The notes beneath the pieces are model-generated. The model was given only the letters and a program-made list of their open reading frames with translations, had not been told where the DNA came from and searched no databases. The position numbers were made by a program, and so were the translations under genes. Positions 22,927-35,805 of a stretch of 64,000 bases of DNA are shown here, one piece after another. Each line of letters opens with the position of its first letter. Position 1 is the first letter of the stretch. The DNA is from Annona cherimola (Eukaryota; Streptophyta; Magnoliopsida; Magnoliales; Annonaceae). The stretch covers positions 18,085,335 through 18,149,334 of the forward strand of contig CM059977.1 of NCBI GenBank assembly GCA_030490835.1, written 5' to 3'.

Positions 22927-24984
22927 TAAAAGACTAAACACTTATCCTTATTCATCTAATATAAATACACCATGTTGCGGGTTGGTAAATATATCACAAT
23001 ACTCCTATAAAATGGGTTGAAAAGTTGAAAATTCATAACCTTAATCCTCTAAAACTTGGTTAGATTGACCCAGTCATAGGTTGACCTAGTTACACTCCAT
23101 AGGGTGCAGTTTGTATTGAATTGAGTTGGAAAGTGAGAAAAAAGTATTTTTTGAGCTTTTTTTTTGCGAAACTAGAACTCTATAAATCTGAACCTAATTT
23201 TTTACTTATATTTTATATCATATATATTACATAACCAATAAAAAATTTATATTACATATGATCTAAATAATATTTTTTCTTGTTTATGTATTTAATATTA
23301 TCTATGTTTATATTTGCACGAATATTTGTCGTGTTTAAACTATGTTATAGGTAACTTACGATTTATATTTATTCACTTTCAACTTAAATAAGAACCATTG
23401 ACCTGAATTGCAACCAAAAAGAATTTATATAAACAGGACCGGACAATGGTCAGGCATATGCGGCCCCATCGCCGAGCTCTATTGGTTAGGAAATAGCGGG
23501 TGAAGTTATCTATTCTATATATATTATAAGCTACTCTCATGGAGAGGAGTTGCACCAGTAGCTGTCACCCCTGCCCACGGTCCACATGGGTTCACATCAT
23601 TGGCACGTTTATTTATGAAAATGGCGATAGGATGGTAAGCATAACACGAGCAGCCCTCAAAAGTCAACAAATCGAAAAATACAAGACAGCCCAAGCAGGA
23701 GTTGTAGATAATCTCATCCGTGGGAAGAGCGGGCCTCGCATGATTATTGCATGAAGAAGGAGAAAAATATATGTGGATCAAAGCAAGCTGCATGTGATAC
23801 TCTGTCACGGGGAATAAATGGATCGGCGTAATTCGATAACAGTGGTAAGACGCATCGTAAGATTGTGGTGGCCAAACCAACCGTCGCAATCTTCTATTTA
23901 TTTTTGGTCACTTTCTGTTTACATCGTCTACCAAATCAAGGATTCTCAATTCCACGCCGATATTCTGTTGATTTTACGATTTTAGCGGGGAAAATCCCCA
24001 ATCGGCCTACAATTTCCACGAAGCTGTACGATAAACGGATGAATCATAGGCCGTTAGAAGAAAGCGATTGATAATAGCTGTTCTAATGTAAATAATCTGT
24101 TCCATCCATCTTCATCGGACGGATGGGATGATCCCAGCAGGTGCGTGCTGAGCCTGCCTGCTTTCCAGCCAATGAATGAGCATCCCCAGTCGACCGGGAA
24201 CGCGGATGGGCACGGACGAAGCCACCTTCCACATGCTTACCGTGCTGAACGATCTTACAGTGGCTATCGGCTTTTTTTGGTCACCAGTAGAACCGCTCAC
24301 TGCGAAACGGAAATGGCTGGGCATTTTGTCAATGCCACCCCACCACCGACGCGCACCCGCGCACGCCAAAGGAGAAAATGTGACAAATTGGGAGGAAATG
24401 AAGCACGCGCTATAACTATAATTCCCTCTCTAAAGCACGTGACTGCAGCCAATGAAAATGTCGACGGAAAACCAATTGCAGACAGTCATCTGCACAATTT
24501 AAATAAATTTCAGGCCTGGATTGTAACTATGAAAATTTTCTTTTTTTAAGTAAACCTTGTTGTCTTAACACTATTTTGTACAGTGAGTATAAATTTTTTA
24601 TTCCCTTGCAGTTTCATTCAATTAAAATCCCTATGCTCATCTTTTCCAACAGTGAAGTGGTTTAAGACCATTTGTATTTTAAACTCTTTAACTATATACA
24701 TTTGTATTTCAAATACCGAAGTTTTCATATTAATATTTTAAACTATTTAAAATTCATTTTTTACATTTTAAAACTTCGTCGTGTTAAAAAAACACAATGG
24801 TTCTTGCATAATGTTCAAAATATTCCTACTTGAAATATTCAACCATAATCGTTAGAATTGACACCCAAGTTGTGAATTTGATTGCATGAGAGAGATGGAT
24901 TGATTTGCGTATATTTCGATTTGGGATTTTATTTTCATAAAGATGAAAAAGTATTTTTAACATTGCCAACTAATCTGAAATCGC
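22927..24984. other. Gene-free stretch
   Basis: No supported gene. 23,420-24,440 is less AT-rich than its surroundings, with several overlapping short frames on both strands (for example 23524-23889 and 24145-24549). None has a recognisable domain or splice partner. Confidence 0.4.
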
Positions 24985-25325
24985 TGGATTTTAGACTGTT
25001 CCAAAAACTTAATTTTTTATTTTAAATATTTTTATAAATATGTTAGTCTAGTTGTATTTAAGTTATAAAATAGATTCTACCATTTTTGGATAATCGTATG
25101 TATTTATTTTGAATTTTTTAAAACATGAATATTTACGTCATTTCAAATAATTTAAAATGACTTAAATACCCCTATTTTTAAAATTTAAAAATAAATATAT
25201 ATACATATCTAAAAATAGTAAAACTGAGTTTATAAATTAAATATAATTAAATTGACATGTTTATAAAAAAAATTTAAAAAGAAAAAAAAATTAGATTGAT
25301 CTAAAATCACCGAATTTTTTACCAA
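24985..25325. repeat. Foldback, family c (shared core, own ends)
   Basis: An imperfect inverted repeat of about 340 bp. The right half carries the family core ATATATACATATCTAAAAAT and AGTAAAACTGAGTTTATAAATT; the left half holds its inverse. The ends (CTGAAATCGCTGGATTTTAG on the left; the reverse of CTAAAATCACCGAATTTTTT on the right) are not shared with other copies of the family. Confidence 0.6.
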
Positions 25326-25496
25326 TCCGAAAAGATCACTACTCTTTAACATTATACACAAGCTGATGATACTATTTTAAGTTTGTAAAGGGAAAGAGTT
25401 AAAAACAAAAACAAAAATGAAATTTCAGAAGGTTTAAGATATAAATACTTAAATTTTGGAATTTAAAATGCAAATATGAATATTTAAATAATTTAA

Positions 25497-25769
25497 GCGT
25501 GTGTTTGGTTAAAGATGAAACTTTTTAATGAAAACTTTTCAAGGCAGAAGTTGTTAAGTTAATAGAAAATAATGTGATATGATAGAAGTAACGATGAGGT
25601 GTAGAAAGAATAAAGTTAAAATAAATAGGTTAGTTGTATGGATAGCTGTATGGAAATAATCGAAAAGTAGGGTTGTTTGTATAGAAAAATGTAAAAAATA
25701 ATTAAAAAATAAAGTAAATTTGAAGAGTACAAAATTTTACTTTTTTTTTGTGTCCATCCAAGCACGCCC
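25497..25769. mobile_element. MITE, GGGTGTGTTTG family (mutated ends)
   Basis: Begins GCGTGTGTTTGG after TAA and ends CCAAGCACGCCC before TGA. The interior has the family's ATAGAAAATAATGTGATATG, AAAGTTAAAATAAATAGGTT and GAAAAGTAGGGTTGTTTG blocks in reverse orientation relative to 21896. Confidence 0.78.
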
Positions 25770-26557
25770 TGAAACACAAATTTTCCCCGCTCTACCACAT
25801 TATGCGGTTTCCTGACCGTACGTAATCTCTTCTTTCTCCTAAAGATACGATAAAAAAATATCTGGTAAGCAGGAAAAATCCTATTTAGTTGATGCATGCA
25901 TGCATGTATGTTACTAATACTAATTTATAAACAAAACAGGCCAAAAACACACAATTATTCCATCACTTTCCACCATATTCTTTGTACATTTTAAGCCGGC
26001 TCGTACCATTGTTCCATAATTTTAAGTCTAAAATTCAGGAGGGGGGCAGTTCTGCAATATGGACCCCGGGAGGGTTGTTGGAATTACCGGAATATTTTGT
26101 TATCAACCGCGATTGACTGTGCGAACGAATAGAGTCTTCCCATAAGTCCGTTAAAAAAAATAATAATACTAATAATCCGCGAATCCGCGCGAGAAAAGCG
26201 CTGGATCTCCACCAACGGATCTGGACCGTATACATCTTGTTTTCCGCTAAAATTTATTTACACGAAAAGGCATGCATCCCAATACGCAGGTTGGTGATTA
26301 TTTATCTTTTAATACGTCTTCCTTCCGTCTCGAGTAATCATACAGAATTCGTATGAAATATGGAATTTGCTTGGTGGTGCTATTGCATTTATGCAGTATG
26401 GTACGCCGGCATGCTTGCCTGCATGCCGTGGTTCGCTTGGATGCATGCGGACGGGTCCGCCTGAAAAAGATGACCGGTTGATTACAGTCAGTTTTTAAGA
26501 AAAGGCCGAGCGCCGTTAACCGTGGAGGATCTCATCGCCGACTACACCGAGTACATT
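25770..26557. other. Gene-free stretch
   Basis: Nothing recognised. Short CATG-rich sequences occur near 25893-25910 and 26390-26450. Confidence 0.4.
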
Positions 26558-26935
26558 TGGACTTCAATCTTATGCTCTCCGGCGTATATACTTATATTTT
26601 TTTATTTTTTTTTAAAATTTTTATTTATAAACTTATTAGCCCAAGTGTATTTAATCTGTGTGTAAATTTTTACCATTTTTGGAGTATTTTAGATTTTTTT
26701 TTTTTTAAAAATCAGTGGCATTTTAGGTAATTGTAAATTACTGAAATGCCACTGATTTTCAAAAATCAAAAATAAATATTTAAAATACTCCAAAAATATT
26801 AAAAATTGATATATACGTTAAATACACTTGGGCTAACAAGTTTATAAACAAATTTTAAAAAAATAAAAAAAATAAGTGTATGCGTCCGAGAGCATGCAGA
26901 ACTACATGCTCTCAGGAGCATAGAATTAAAGTCCG
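26558..26935. repeat. Near-complete hairpin, foldback family c
   Basis: GGACTTCAATCTTATGCTCT at the left end is matched by the reverse of GAGCATAGAATTAAAGTCC at the right. Inside, ATAAACTTATTAGCCCAAGTG pairs with the reverse of CACTTGGGCTAACAAGTTTAT, and ATCAGTGGCATTT with its inverse around a loop near 26735. The two arms of about 180 bp are long enough to give a stable double-stranded RNA if transcribed. Confidence 0.85.
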
Positions 26936-29900
26936 AGTACATTCACGTCTCAATGTTCTGCCGCGATTTTTTTTTATTTTCTGTTTTTAAGGAACTCTTG
27001 AATATCATACTTTCAAATATTAGTGGTAGATAAAACTCTCAAATGACAAAAATTTGAATTTAATATAAAGACATGCCCTGATAGAGGCATTATTCCTGAT
27101 CACCTACACTAGTCGCAAATGATTAACCAATAATATCATGTATTCAATAACCTAAGAAACTTAGTTTTAATTTAATCTGAATTAAAATTAGGTTACATTT
27201 TGGTTCATAAGATTTTAACCTAGAATTAGAACACGAATTCTAATATATGTCAGTATACATTAGAAAATAAACCACACAAGACACGTGTGTTTTTCTTTTA
27301 TTTTTTTAGTGTTCATCCATTGTCATTATTTTTAAAGGAAAAAATATTCTAAACCTATTATTTTTATAAATAGATATTTAATGCGCATGTAATTTAAAAT
27401 TTAATTTGAATTCCGACTTAAATTATACCTGCGCGAATTCAAGCTTAACACATCCCAAGTCCAACTTATTCGTATAGGATTAAACTTGAGATTTGGAATT
27501 CAGATTTTAGAAGTAAAGTTTGACAGAATTTGAAGATTAAAGCAGATCATATCGGCTTTTTCCTGTGTTCTTTTATGATGTTTTATCCGTGAATCTCGGT
27601 GCGAATCAAAGACTGCGCACACCCGTAGTCCTGCACGGCAAAACGTGCGGAAACAGTAGTTATCTGCGAATTTAACCGGCGTCATGATTCGTGTCGAGGT
27701 GGTCTGCGCACGTGTAGGACAACGGCAAAAGGCGCCAAGCTGGTCATCCTGGCCCGGGTCATTCTAATGAGATTCCGGAGCCACCTCCCGTCATAGGTGT
27801 TAATGTTCAACCCGTCAATTCGCTCATCCAACACGTTTATAAATAAGTTTGGGTTGAGATTTTTAAATAATTGGGTTATGATCCGCCAACCCATTTAACC
27901 ATTTAATTAAATAAATAAATTAGAGTTGAAATTTTATAACTCGTTAACCCGTTTAGTAACTTATTTAACCCATATAACATGTTCAACCAGTTTAATTCGT
28001 TCAACTTATTTAACTCATTAAAGTTTTATATATATACATGTAACCTTCTTGGTTATTTTCTCTTTCCAAGTCTTTCTTAAGTCACATAATTTTTATTTTT
28101 TCACTGCTGCATTAATTCCATTTTTCAGTTATTGTCTTATTTTCATTTCCCTTACGCCGAAAACACCCTCTCGTCTCTCCCCGCAAGATCATCATCTACT
28201 AGAATTTAGGCTTTTAGGTTATTTGTTATACAACCCGTTATCAATCCACCAATCCGTTTATTAAATGAGTTGTAAATACGTTAGGATTGAGGTTTTTTAA
28301 ATAAGTTAATAAGCATATTAGGGTTGAAATATTTTAAATGGGTTAGGATTAGTATTAAGCTCCAACCCGAGACATTATCACCCCTACCTCCCGTCATCCC
28401 AAATTTATCAGGTAAGATTTTTTTTTTTTTTTTTCTGTTGTTGGTTGTCTTTTTTTCTTCTCCTCTGTACTAAAAGGTTGCAGCGGTGTATTGACTTCTC
28501 CGGACGTTTTTCGCACGGTACTGATCCGTACATTTAGTACTAGTACTAAAAGCCAAGAGACGAACGGTGGTGGCTCCACGCTCGAATAAGATATTCCGAT
28601 GCCGCTGGATGCATACAAGATTGAAAACGATTGTTTAATGGAAACTTGAATGAAATGCGTGTGAATATATTCCATTTTCAAACGAGAACAACCTCTGTGA
28701 TTTATGTAAATCTTCAATTTTGTTGCAGATGAACCCAAGAAATTGGCCCAATGTGTGTCTTGAAAGTGGAGAGTGGCGCGGTGAAGCTGCGACTTGTGAA
28801 CCCACGTACCGGCGTGTTTTCATAGAGAGGGCGACAGTGAAGGTTTGGGGAATAACCAACCCGGCCGAACGGCCGAGATTGAAAACGACGGCTCTATAAT
28901 TCGTGTTTGTCCGACGAAAGAATCCCCTTCGGCTCTCTAATTAACGATCGAAATTCAATGCCTCCGTCTTCAAACACTCAAGATGGATCGCATCTCCGAA
29001 TTTGGATGACTTGAACTTTGGTCGGTGACCGGAAATAGTTGTTTAATTGGCGATTCGCTACCTAATCTGTATACGGTTCGTATAATTAGTTACGGTTGTG
29101 TCTGTATAAAAATAACAATAAATGAGGTAAAAAGAGAAGATGGACACGTGACTACTAAAAGTAAATGACGTGAAACGATAGCATGGTCGAAAATTTTCAT
29201 TTATTTTCGCTACCATACTTTCCCAAATCCTCCGATTTTAGTTGCTCCTCTTGGTAGAAACTGGCTAACAAATCCTCCTCATCCCCCACTTAGAATGCGA
29301 GTGACAGCGAGAGTCACCAAGTTGGAATTTTCCACTGCGACGCAACGTGGACCCCAGCCAGAAATTTCAGACGCAGACTGTCACAAGCGCAGACCGTCTC
29401 CCTTCGCCGATGGAAAATTTCCCAAATCACCGAGCACATTAATCAAACGCCAACAGCTTCGTCGAAGGCCTTTTTTCCAATTATTTAATGTCCTAATGTG
29501 GACAGCCCCAGAGGAAGTCAATCACACAAATATTTTAGAGCTCGCAACACATTCCCATATAAAGTATTGCGAATCCATGATTATTGCATTCCGTATCTTG
29601 CCCCTAAAATCAAGAAAGTACCATGTGTACATGAAAATATATGAATCATTCAATAGATAATTAATTCTCGGTCCACCTGTAGATCTGGTCGACTCCAGTT
29701 GTATTATCAGACCCAACACATCCAGCAATTTGCTCTCGTGCTACTTCGGGTTCCAGAGTAGGCAAAGTTAGACTTGTGCTGCTTTTTTAATTCATGCCAC
29801 GATAAAAAAAAAAAAATGTTTTTATTTTAGATGGTAACTTACGCATGTTTGTTTGATCGTCTAAATACGGTTATTGGAGATTGTCAGCTAATCTTCACAG

Positions 29901-30136
29901 TCCAAGAAAAGAAAATTGCGTCTTTTTGTTTATTTAGAAATCCGAAGAGACGACTTGCATCACGTATGGCTACTGACTAACCTTTTTTTTGGATTTTCAA
30001 AGATTCATTTACATCATGATAATAAACAACACCTGAGCCCTTTTAGACCCGCTAATCCGAGAAGAGGCGAAAAATTATTTTGATTTAATTTTCCAAAATA
30101 TCTTAATATTTCTATTTTTTCTTTTTTAATAGAAAG
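26936..30136. other. Gene-free stretch
   Basis: No supported gene in about 3.2 kb. 27,780-28,360 is a low-complexity region with repeated AACCCGTTTA-, TTTAACC- and GGGTTGA-type motifs. 28,400-29,500 has more balanced composition and several short frames without recognisable domains. Confidence 0.4.
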
Positions 30137-30411
30137 GATGTGCTTTGTTGTATATAAAACTTTTTAAATTAAAATTTTTTCAATTTAAAATTTTCACTAT
30201 CTACAATTATTTTATTTTTCAATTATTTATTTGCATCTTATTATATAATTATTGTACTTTTCAATCATTTTTATACAAATATTCATACATTTAACCTGTT
30301 TATTTTAATTTTATTATCTTTCGCACCTCATCATAGCACATATCATATCATGTTATTTTCTCCTATTTAAAAAAATTTTAAATTAAAATTTTTCTTCTGA
30401 AAAACACACCC
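30137..30411. mobile_element. Old MITE, GGGTGTGTTTG family
   Basis: Degenerate ends (GATGTGCTTTGTTG and AAACACACCC) enclose the family blocks CTATCTACAATTATTTTATTT, TTTTATACAAATATTCATAC and TTATCTTTCGCACCTCATC. More diverged than the copies at 22 and 63 kb. Confidence 0.65.
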
Positions 30412-31427
30412 AAAATATGTAAAACTATTTTAGCTTTATTCTCTCCCTCTTCTTTTATCTTATTTATCTTTCATAACCTCTTTCATAGAGAATTTTCGTA
30501 TAAGTTATTATTGCTAAAATAGAGTTATAAATACTCGAAGTAGTAAGCAGTACTCCGTTAATTTTCAATCTTTTTTAATTTTTTATTATTATAAATTTAC
30601 AACTTATTAGAAAGTACATTTTTCTATTTAGTCTCAATAGATTTTTAATTCAATAGTAGAAGACTACATTCCTAATACAAATGGAAAACATAAACTCATC
30701 CACATATAGAATTAAATCGACATTTACTTAAATTTATGTTGATATTTCGAAGATAACATTTGAAACAACAGTTAGCAAGATATATATAGCTCAAGGCTTA
30801 TGAGTGCAAATTAATCTTCTGTCTATCATCGAAGGGTTCTGCTTGAACAGCTTTGAATGCGACTTAATGAAATAATGGTGTTTATAATCTCTCAAGGTAA
30901 ATCAAAATAAGCATATGCATTAAAAACGACAAACTGCCTCTGAGAGGAATAAAACCAACGGGTCCATATAAAAGTGAGACAATGACGTTGAATCCACATG
31001 CAATTATATGTGCTTATTTTTTAGTTTCAACGCTGAAATTATCCGTTGTCCCACTAGCATATAAAAAGCATCACAAAATGCAGTATTTTCATTGTTTGTG
31101 ATGCGGTATAACAACCCCAACCCAGAAGTAAGCCTCAGCCCACTGCCAATATGGTGAATTTTTTTTTGAAAAAAAAAAATTTATTGTTATGTTTACTACC
31201 AGTATGGTGAACCTTTGATTGTTGACAAAACTGTACTCCTTAGTCACCTCACTGTTGCCCTATATAATGATCTACTAGACATCCGGTGTTCAGAAAATTT
31301 TGCTTGATGAAAGATTTTTTTTTTTTTTTAGTGTCACTTTTGAGTATCCTCATGTTACATCTTGTATTCATTTTTTTTGCCATCTCTTTCTCATATTTAT
31401 AAGATTACAATCATCTTTATCTGAGTC
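30412..31427. other. Gene-free stretch
   Basis: AT-rich DNA with nothing recognised. Confidence 0.4.
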
Positions 31428-31722
31428 TATCACGCCCTGGCCAACTACACCGTTTTGTCCTTTTGGGCTTATCCCAAAAGACGTCTCCTTCATCCTAACC
31501 GATATGAGATATTACATACACTCTCTTAGGGCTCTAGCATCCTCTGGACACACCAGCAGGATATTGAGAGTCAACACTGATACTATTTTGTCATGCCCTG
31601 GCCAACGGTCGAAGATATTATCCGCTTTGGGCTTACCTCAAAAGCCGCCTCGACTATTCGACCAGAACCTCTACTTATAGCCTAAGCTCCTTCCTTCATC
31701 CTAACCGATATGGGATGTTATA
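31428..31722 (-). mobile_element. TRIM retroelement, degenerate copy
   Basis: A diverged, shortened relative of the TRIM at 37878-38315, on the opposite strand. Read on the minus strand it has one long terminal repeat (starting near 31722 and ending near 31574), a changed primer site AATAGTATCAGTGTTGAC, a linker ending in AGAGCCCTAAGAGAG, then a shortened second repeat with CATATCGGTTAGGATGAAGG. Flanks GAGTC and CAGTC may be a decayed 5-bp duplication. It has no coding capacity. Confidence 0.75.
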
Positions 31723-31799
31723 CAGTCTCACTTATCATTCTTAATGTCAATGTAAAGATAACTTTATTTTTCGTGATTTTGTCAGAAGAACTTATACAA

Positions 31800-32094
31800 G
31801 AGTGTGTTTGAAAAATGTTAAAATTTTTAATAAAAAATTTTTAGTGTAAAAATTTTTTAATAAGAAAAATAATGTAATATGCTAGGAATAATGACGAGGT
31901 ATAAATAAAACAAAGTTAAAATAGATAAGTTAAATATATGAACAATTTTGTAGAAATGACCGAAACTTAGAGTTATTGTATAGGAATAAGTGAACGAATA
32001 ATTAAAAAATAAAATAGTTGTGAAAAGTAAAAAAAAAAATTAGATTAAAAAATTTTAGTTTAAAATGATTTTTTTGTATAAACAAACACACTCT
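31800..32094. mobile_element. MITE, GGGTGTGTTTG family
   Basis: Begins GAGTGTGTTTGAAAAATG and ends AAACAAACACACTC. The interior holds AATAATGTAATATGCTAGGA, AAAGTTAAAATAGATAAGTT and AATTAAAAAATAAAATAGTTG blocks typical of the family. Confidence 0.72.
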
Positions 32095-33012
32095 AAGATT
32101 TTTATTATTTTTTAAATGTAGAATAAAAATCTAGTTTTACTTGAGACTTTACATCAAACCGGCACCTGGCTAACTTGCGCTACGTCAGCTGATACTTTAA
32201 AATTCGGCTTAGAGCTTTTTTTACGGTCGAACGGCCAACATATTTTAATGGCATCGTCCTCTGAATAAGGGGCGTTGAGGGATTCCCCGTACTAAATTGC
32301 CGGAGCTTAAATGCATCATGGAGGGCAAGGCAGTAACATCCATACATGAACAATATGTTGTGATTGAGATATTTTGTATTCAATATGAAGTGCTTTTGAG
32401 TATGATTTGGAGTCCGCCCCAACGTTTAAGAATTAAGCAGCAATTAGTCATCAATTTCTCTGTGTTCGAAAAGTCAGACGCTTGAATTCGATCAAATAAT
32501 CAAGGTTTGCCTCAACGGAACCCATTCTCTGGCTATGTTCACAATCCAATGGTCGTACCATGCCGCACGAGACTTTCCCGCCACGTGTTCGACTCATTTC
32601 TGAACGAGTATAGAACATCTCCCTGCGCCAGAGTACCTAACGGCTCCCCACCTGTAATTGAATTCCCTCGTTTTAATGCCAATTTTGGGCCATGTGCCCG
32701 TGAGTAACGTAACTTTATCAAGTCATTTAAAGAAACGGGAGCAGCTTCCACAGCCATCGGACGCTGCAGCTTCTTTACACGTGTAACGAACGGTTGGATG
32801 GTCACGGTCCTAAAGTCGGAGGAAGTGGAACTGGGGAAGCCTTCTCTCACAGGTGCAGAGTGACGAGATTCTTGCCTTTTCTCCTACCGATGCCCGTCGT
32901 TTCCGTCATTTTGACACTTTCTGCTCTTTTTCCACGGCGTCGGGAATTTGATACTCTTGCCCCCGTTGCGTCTATTATGCGCTAGTCCACCGGCGATATT
33001 TTCAATTAATTA
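32095..33012. other. Gene-free stretch with a GC-richer island
   Basis: 32,490-32,990 is less AT-rich and contains overlapping open frames on both strands (32539-32850 minus, 32794-32985 plus). No domain is recognised and no splice context links them. Confidence 0.35.
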
Positions 33013-33272
33013 CATGTGTTTGTAAAGTGAATAAAATATTTACATAAAAAAAATTAGAATAAAATTTTTTAAATTGAAAGAAAATGATGTAATATGCAAT
33101 GTGTTATGATAGGGAATAAATAAAATAAAGTTAAAATAGATAGATTAATTCTATAGATATTTGTGTAACAGTGATTGCAAAGTAGATTAATTATATTAGA
33201 AAATGTAAATAAATAAGTAAAAATAAAGTAATTATAAAAAATAAAAAGTTTTAACTTAACATTGCACACCAG
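33013..33272. mobile_element. Old MITE, GGGTGTGTTTG family
   Basis: Family blocks AAAATGATGTAATATG, AAAGTTAAAATAGATAGATT and AATAAGTAAAAATAAAGTAA are present, but the ends (ATGTGTTTGTAAAG and GCACACC) are degenerate. Confidence 0.55.
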
Positions 33273-33324
33273 AGTCTTTTGAAAAAAAAAAAAAAAAAGC
33301 AAGCCAATCAGCATAGGCCCGCCC

Positions 33325-33527
33325 TTTTTTTTTTTTTTTGATATCTTATATATTACAACCCTTTCATCTCACATGTATTTTTTCTCTCACATACATTTTT
33401 CTCATTATTTTTGCTCAAACATAAAGTAAACCACATTTCTACAACACTCTTAACATGGGAGACCATGCTCCCCATACCCGGATCGAAACCGGGAGATGAG
33501 CACCAACTGCGCTGCCGCGTCGGGCTC
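33325..33527 (-). mobile_element. tRNA-derived SINE, family 1
   Basis: On the minus strand the head has pol III box A-like GCGCAGTTGGTGC and box B-like GGTTTCGATCC, then a tRNA-unrelated body and an A-rich tail (the T-run at 33325-33339 on the plus strand). The body matches the copy at 37519-37717. CGCCC flanks both ends, a possible short target duplication. Confidence 0.8.
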
Positions 33528-33532
33528 CGCCC

Positions 33533-34315
33533 ATTTCTTATTTTGGTTGTATTTCTGTGAGCCATGCCATCGGGCAACTGCCAACATGGCGAGATCAGCC
33601 ACGTTCCTAATCCCTCAAGCCATTAGCAGGACTGGTTGGATGCATTCATTGTAAGAAGCTCCTGAAAGGAAAATGTCGCTTGTTGGAGATAAGGCATTGA
33701 CTCTTGAAATTTCCAGGTCCGTTGGATGGTGTTCCCTTGCAACTTGCTGCGCTTGAATTTTCGGTTTCACATTTAAACGTTCAGGGATGATGGATGTTCA
33801 TGTTCCCGAGATTGGGATTTCTGGCCGTGCATCTGCCTATCATATTAACGATCCCGATCGTCTGGAATGGACGGGCTGATGCCAGATCGACCATCGGATT
33901 TTGGAGAGTAACAGCTACGAGCCTGTGACCTGTGTCGTGGTGGAGCTTTGGCAGTTGCCTCCGGTCCGCATAAAACCTACAGACAGACAGACAGCGCAGC
34001 AACGGCGGACCAAGGCCACTTCCTAAGAGGAATCCAGCTCGGACTGCATACAACCGCATAATCATGTTGTTTGGAGGATGATCCGTGTCTTCGCTTTTGA
34101 GACAATGTTGCGTGCACGGCCCAGGTTTAGCCGTGTAATCCTTCCATTATTTTAACAAAATTTATGTTGGTTGTATTCTTGACACTAGTTGTTTATGAAA
34201 AATGGTCAAAGCAACTTTTTTTTATGAAAATGTTTAGGGCATTTTGAACGTAGATGAGATTATGTCTAGCGTATTTTGAATGATTTTTCTTCTATGAAAT
34301 TTCTTTCCTATCTAA
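33533..34315. other. Gene-free stretch
   Basis: More balanced composition at 33,680-34,080, with a minus-strand frame (33781-34065) lacking any recognisable motif. A CAGA tetranucleotide run is near 33,980. Confidence 0.35.
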
Positions 34316-34760
34316 CCTTTTTATTTTTAATATTTTGATATTTAATGTAAAATCAACACAATTTATTATATTTAGCATTATTTCTATTATTATAAAATCT
34401 CTTTCTTTTGTCTAGTATTACTATACATTGTCTCATTTATAAATGTTTAAAATGAAAGTAATATAATGATTTGATATTAATATTAATTTTAAAATTATAT
34501 TTTCAACATTTAAACTATCTAAAATATTATTTATATGTGAATAAATGATTCTATAAAGTATTATTACATCATAATATATGTAAATGGATCTAAAAATTTT
34601 CCATAATCTACACTTGAATATATAAATTTTCAGTGAACGTGGTCATGCACATATTTAATTTAGATGAAAATTCATCTTTTAACTAAACAAATGATATTTA
34701 ATATAATGAATAAAATAAATTTTTCATCAAACACTAAAACTAGTAAAAATGAAAAAGTTA
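34316..34760. repeat. Degenerate foldback, family b
   Basis: Left-arm CAACACAATTTATTATATTTAG and right-arm AAATGATATTTAATATAATG are inverted relatives. The interior shares ATTTTCAACATTTAAACTATC and ATAAATGATTCTATAAAGTA with 45433-45911 and 12440-12910. Confidence 0.55.
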
Positions 34761-34908
34761 TATAAAAGTACGTCCATGTAATCTGATTATATAGAAACAA
34801 AATCCTATTTAAAAATAAGTTCTTCTTGAAAAAACACTATTACGTAATTCTATTCATTTTTTCAAACTTGATTATTGATGGGAAATTCACTTTATTTTAT
34901 GATATTTA

Positions 34909-35184
34909 GAGAGTGTTTGTTTATACACAAAATATTTCAAACTAAAATTTTTCACTCTCTATAACTACCATATTTTTAATTATTTTTTTACTTCTTTTTA
35001 TACAACTACCTCATTTTTTAATCATTTCTACATAACTACCCGTACAATTAATTTATCTCTTTTAACTTTATTCTCTTTACTCATCATTATTACCCTTATC
35101 ATATTATATCATTTTCTTCCATTTCAAAAACTTTTACACTAAAAATGTTTCATCAAAAGTTTTATCATTTTCTAAACACACTCT
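34909..35184. mobile_element. MITE, GGGTGTGTTTG family
   Basis: Starts GAGAGTGTTTGTTTATACAC and ends TCTAAACACACTC. It contains TTTTTCACTCTCTATAACTA, CATAACTACCCGTACAATTA and TTAACTTTATTCTCTTTACTC in the same orientation as 21896. Confidence 0.75.
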
Positions 35185-35339
35185 TAATATAATTTTTATT
35201 GTCATGACAACTCTGCCATTTGTTTAGTATTATTATGAATATGCTTATTTATAAATGTGTAGAATTAATATAATAAAATAATTTAATGCTAAATGTCCAA
35301 CATATCACTATCATTATGAAAAATGAAGGTAATATAAAA

Positions 35340-35805
35340 GGGCGAATTCCTTATATAATCACAAAATTTACCTATAATTTCATTTCTATCCATGAACTTT
35401 CAAAAATTCTTCTCGTGACGAATTTTCATCATAATTACACTTATACCCATATAGTTGAGGATCCGTTAAAAGAGTCATTATCTCTTAAGGAAATAACGAA
35501 TATGTTCATCCATAATTATAATTTTATAGTTAAAATTCATATTATAATGAATTTTTAATAATTCTACAACTACAAAATCATATATTATTTGAACATGAAT
35601 CTTTAACTTTAAGCAAAATAACATTAAATTATATTAGAGTTTGGGCGTATTCGTCATTTTACAAGGGGACTAATGGCTGACTTAACGGATTCTTAACAAC
35701 ATAGACATAAGGGAAATTATGATGAAAATTCGTGGATATAGGAAGAATTTTTGAAAATCATGGGTATAAGTGGAATTACGAGTAAAATTTATGAGTATAT
35801 ATGAA
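35340..35805. repeat. Foldback of about 460 bp, family d
   Basis: The left arm (about 35345-35530) includes CTTATACCCATATAGTTGAG. It is paired by the right arm (about 35640-35800), which includes CATGGGTATAAGTGGAATT and GAATTTTTGAAAATCATGG. It is the same structure as 42093-42545 and 48588-49035. No coding potential; the frame at 35286-35558 is incidental. Confidence 0.72.

Noticed and set aside
32507..32985. GC-richer island with frames on both strands
   Set aside because: Considered as a first exon or organelle-derived insert, but I recognise neither a protein nor organelle sequence.
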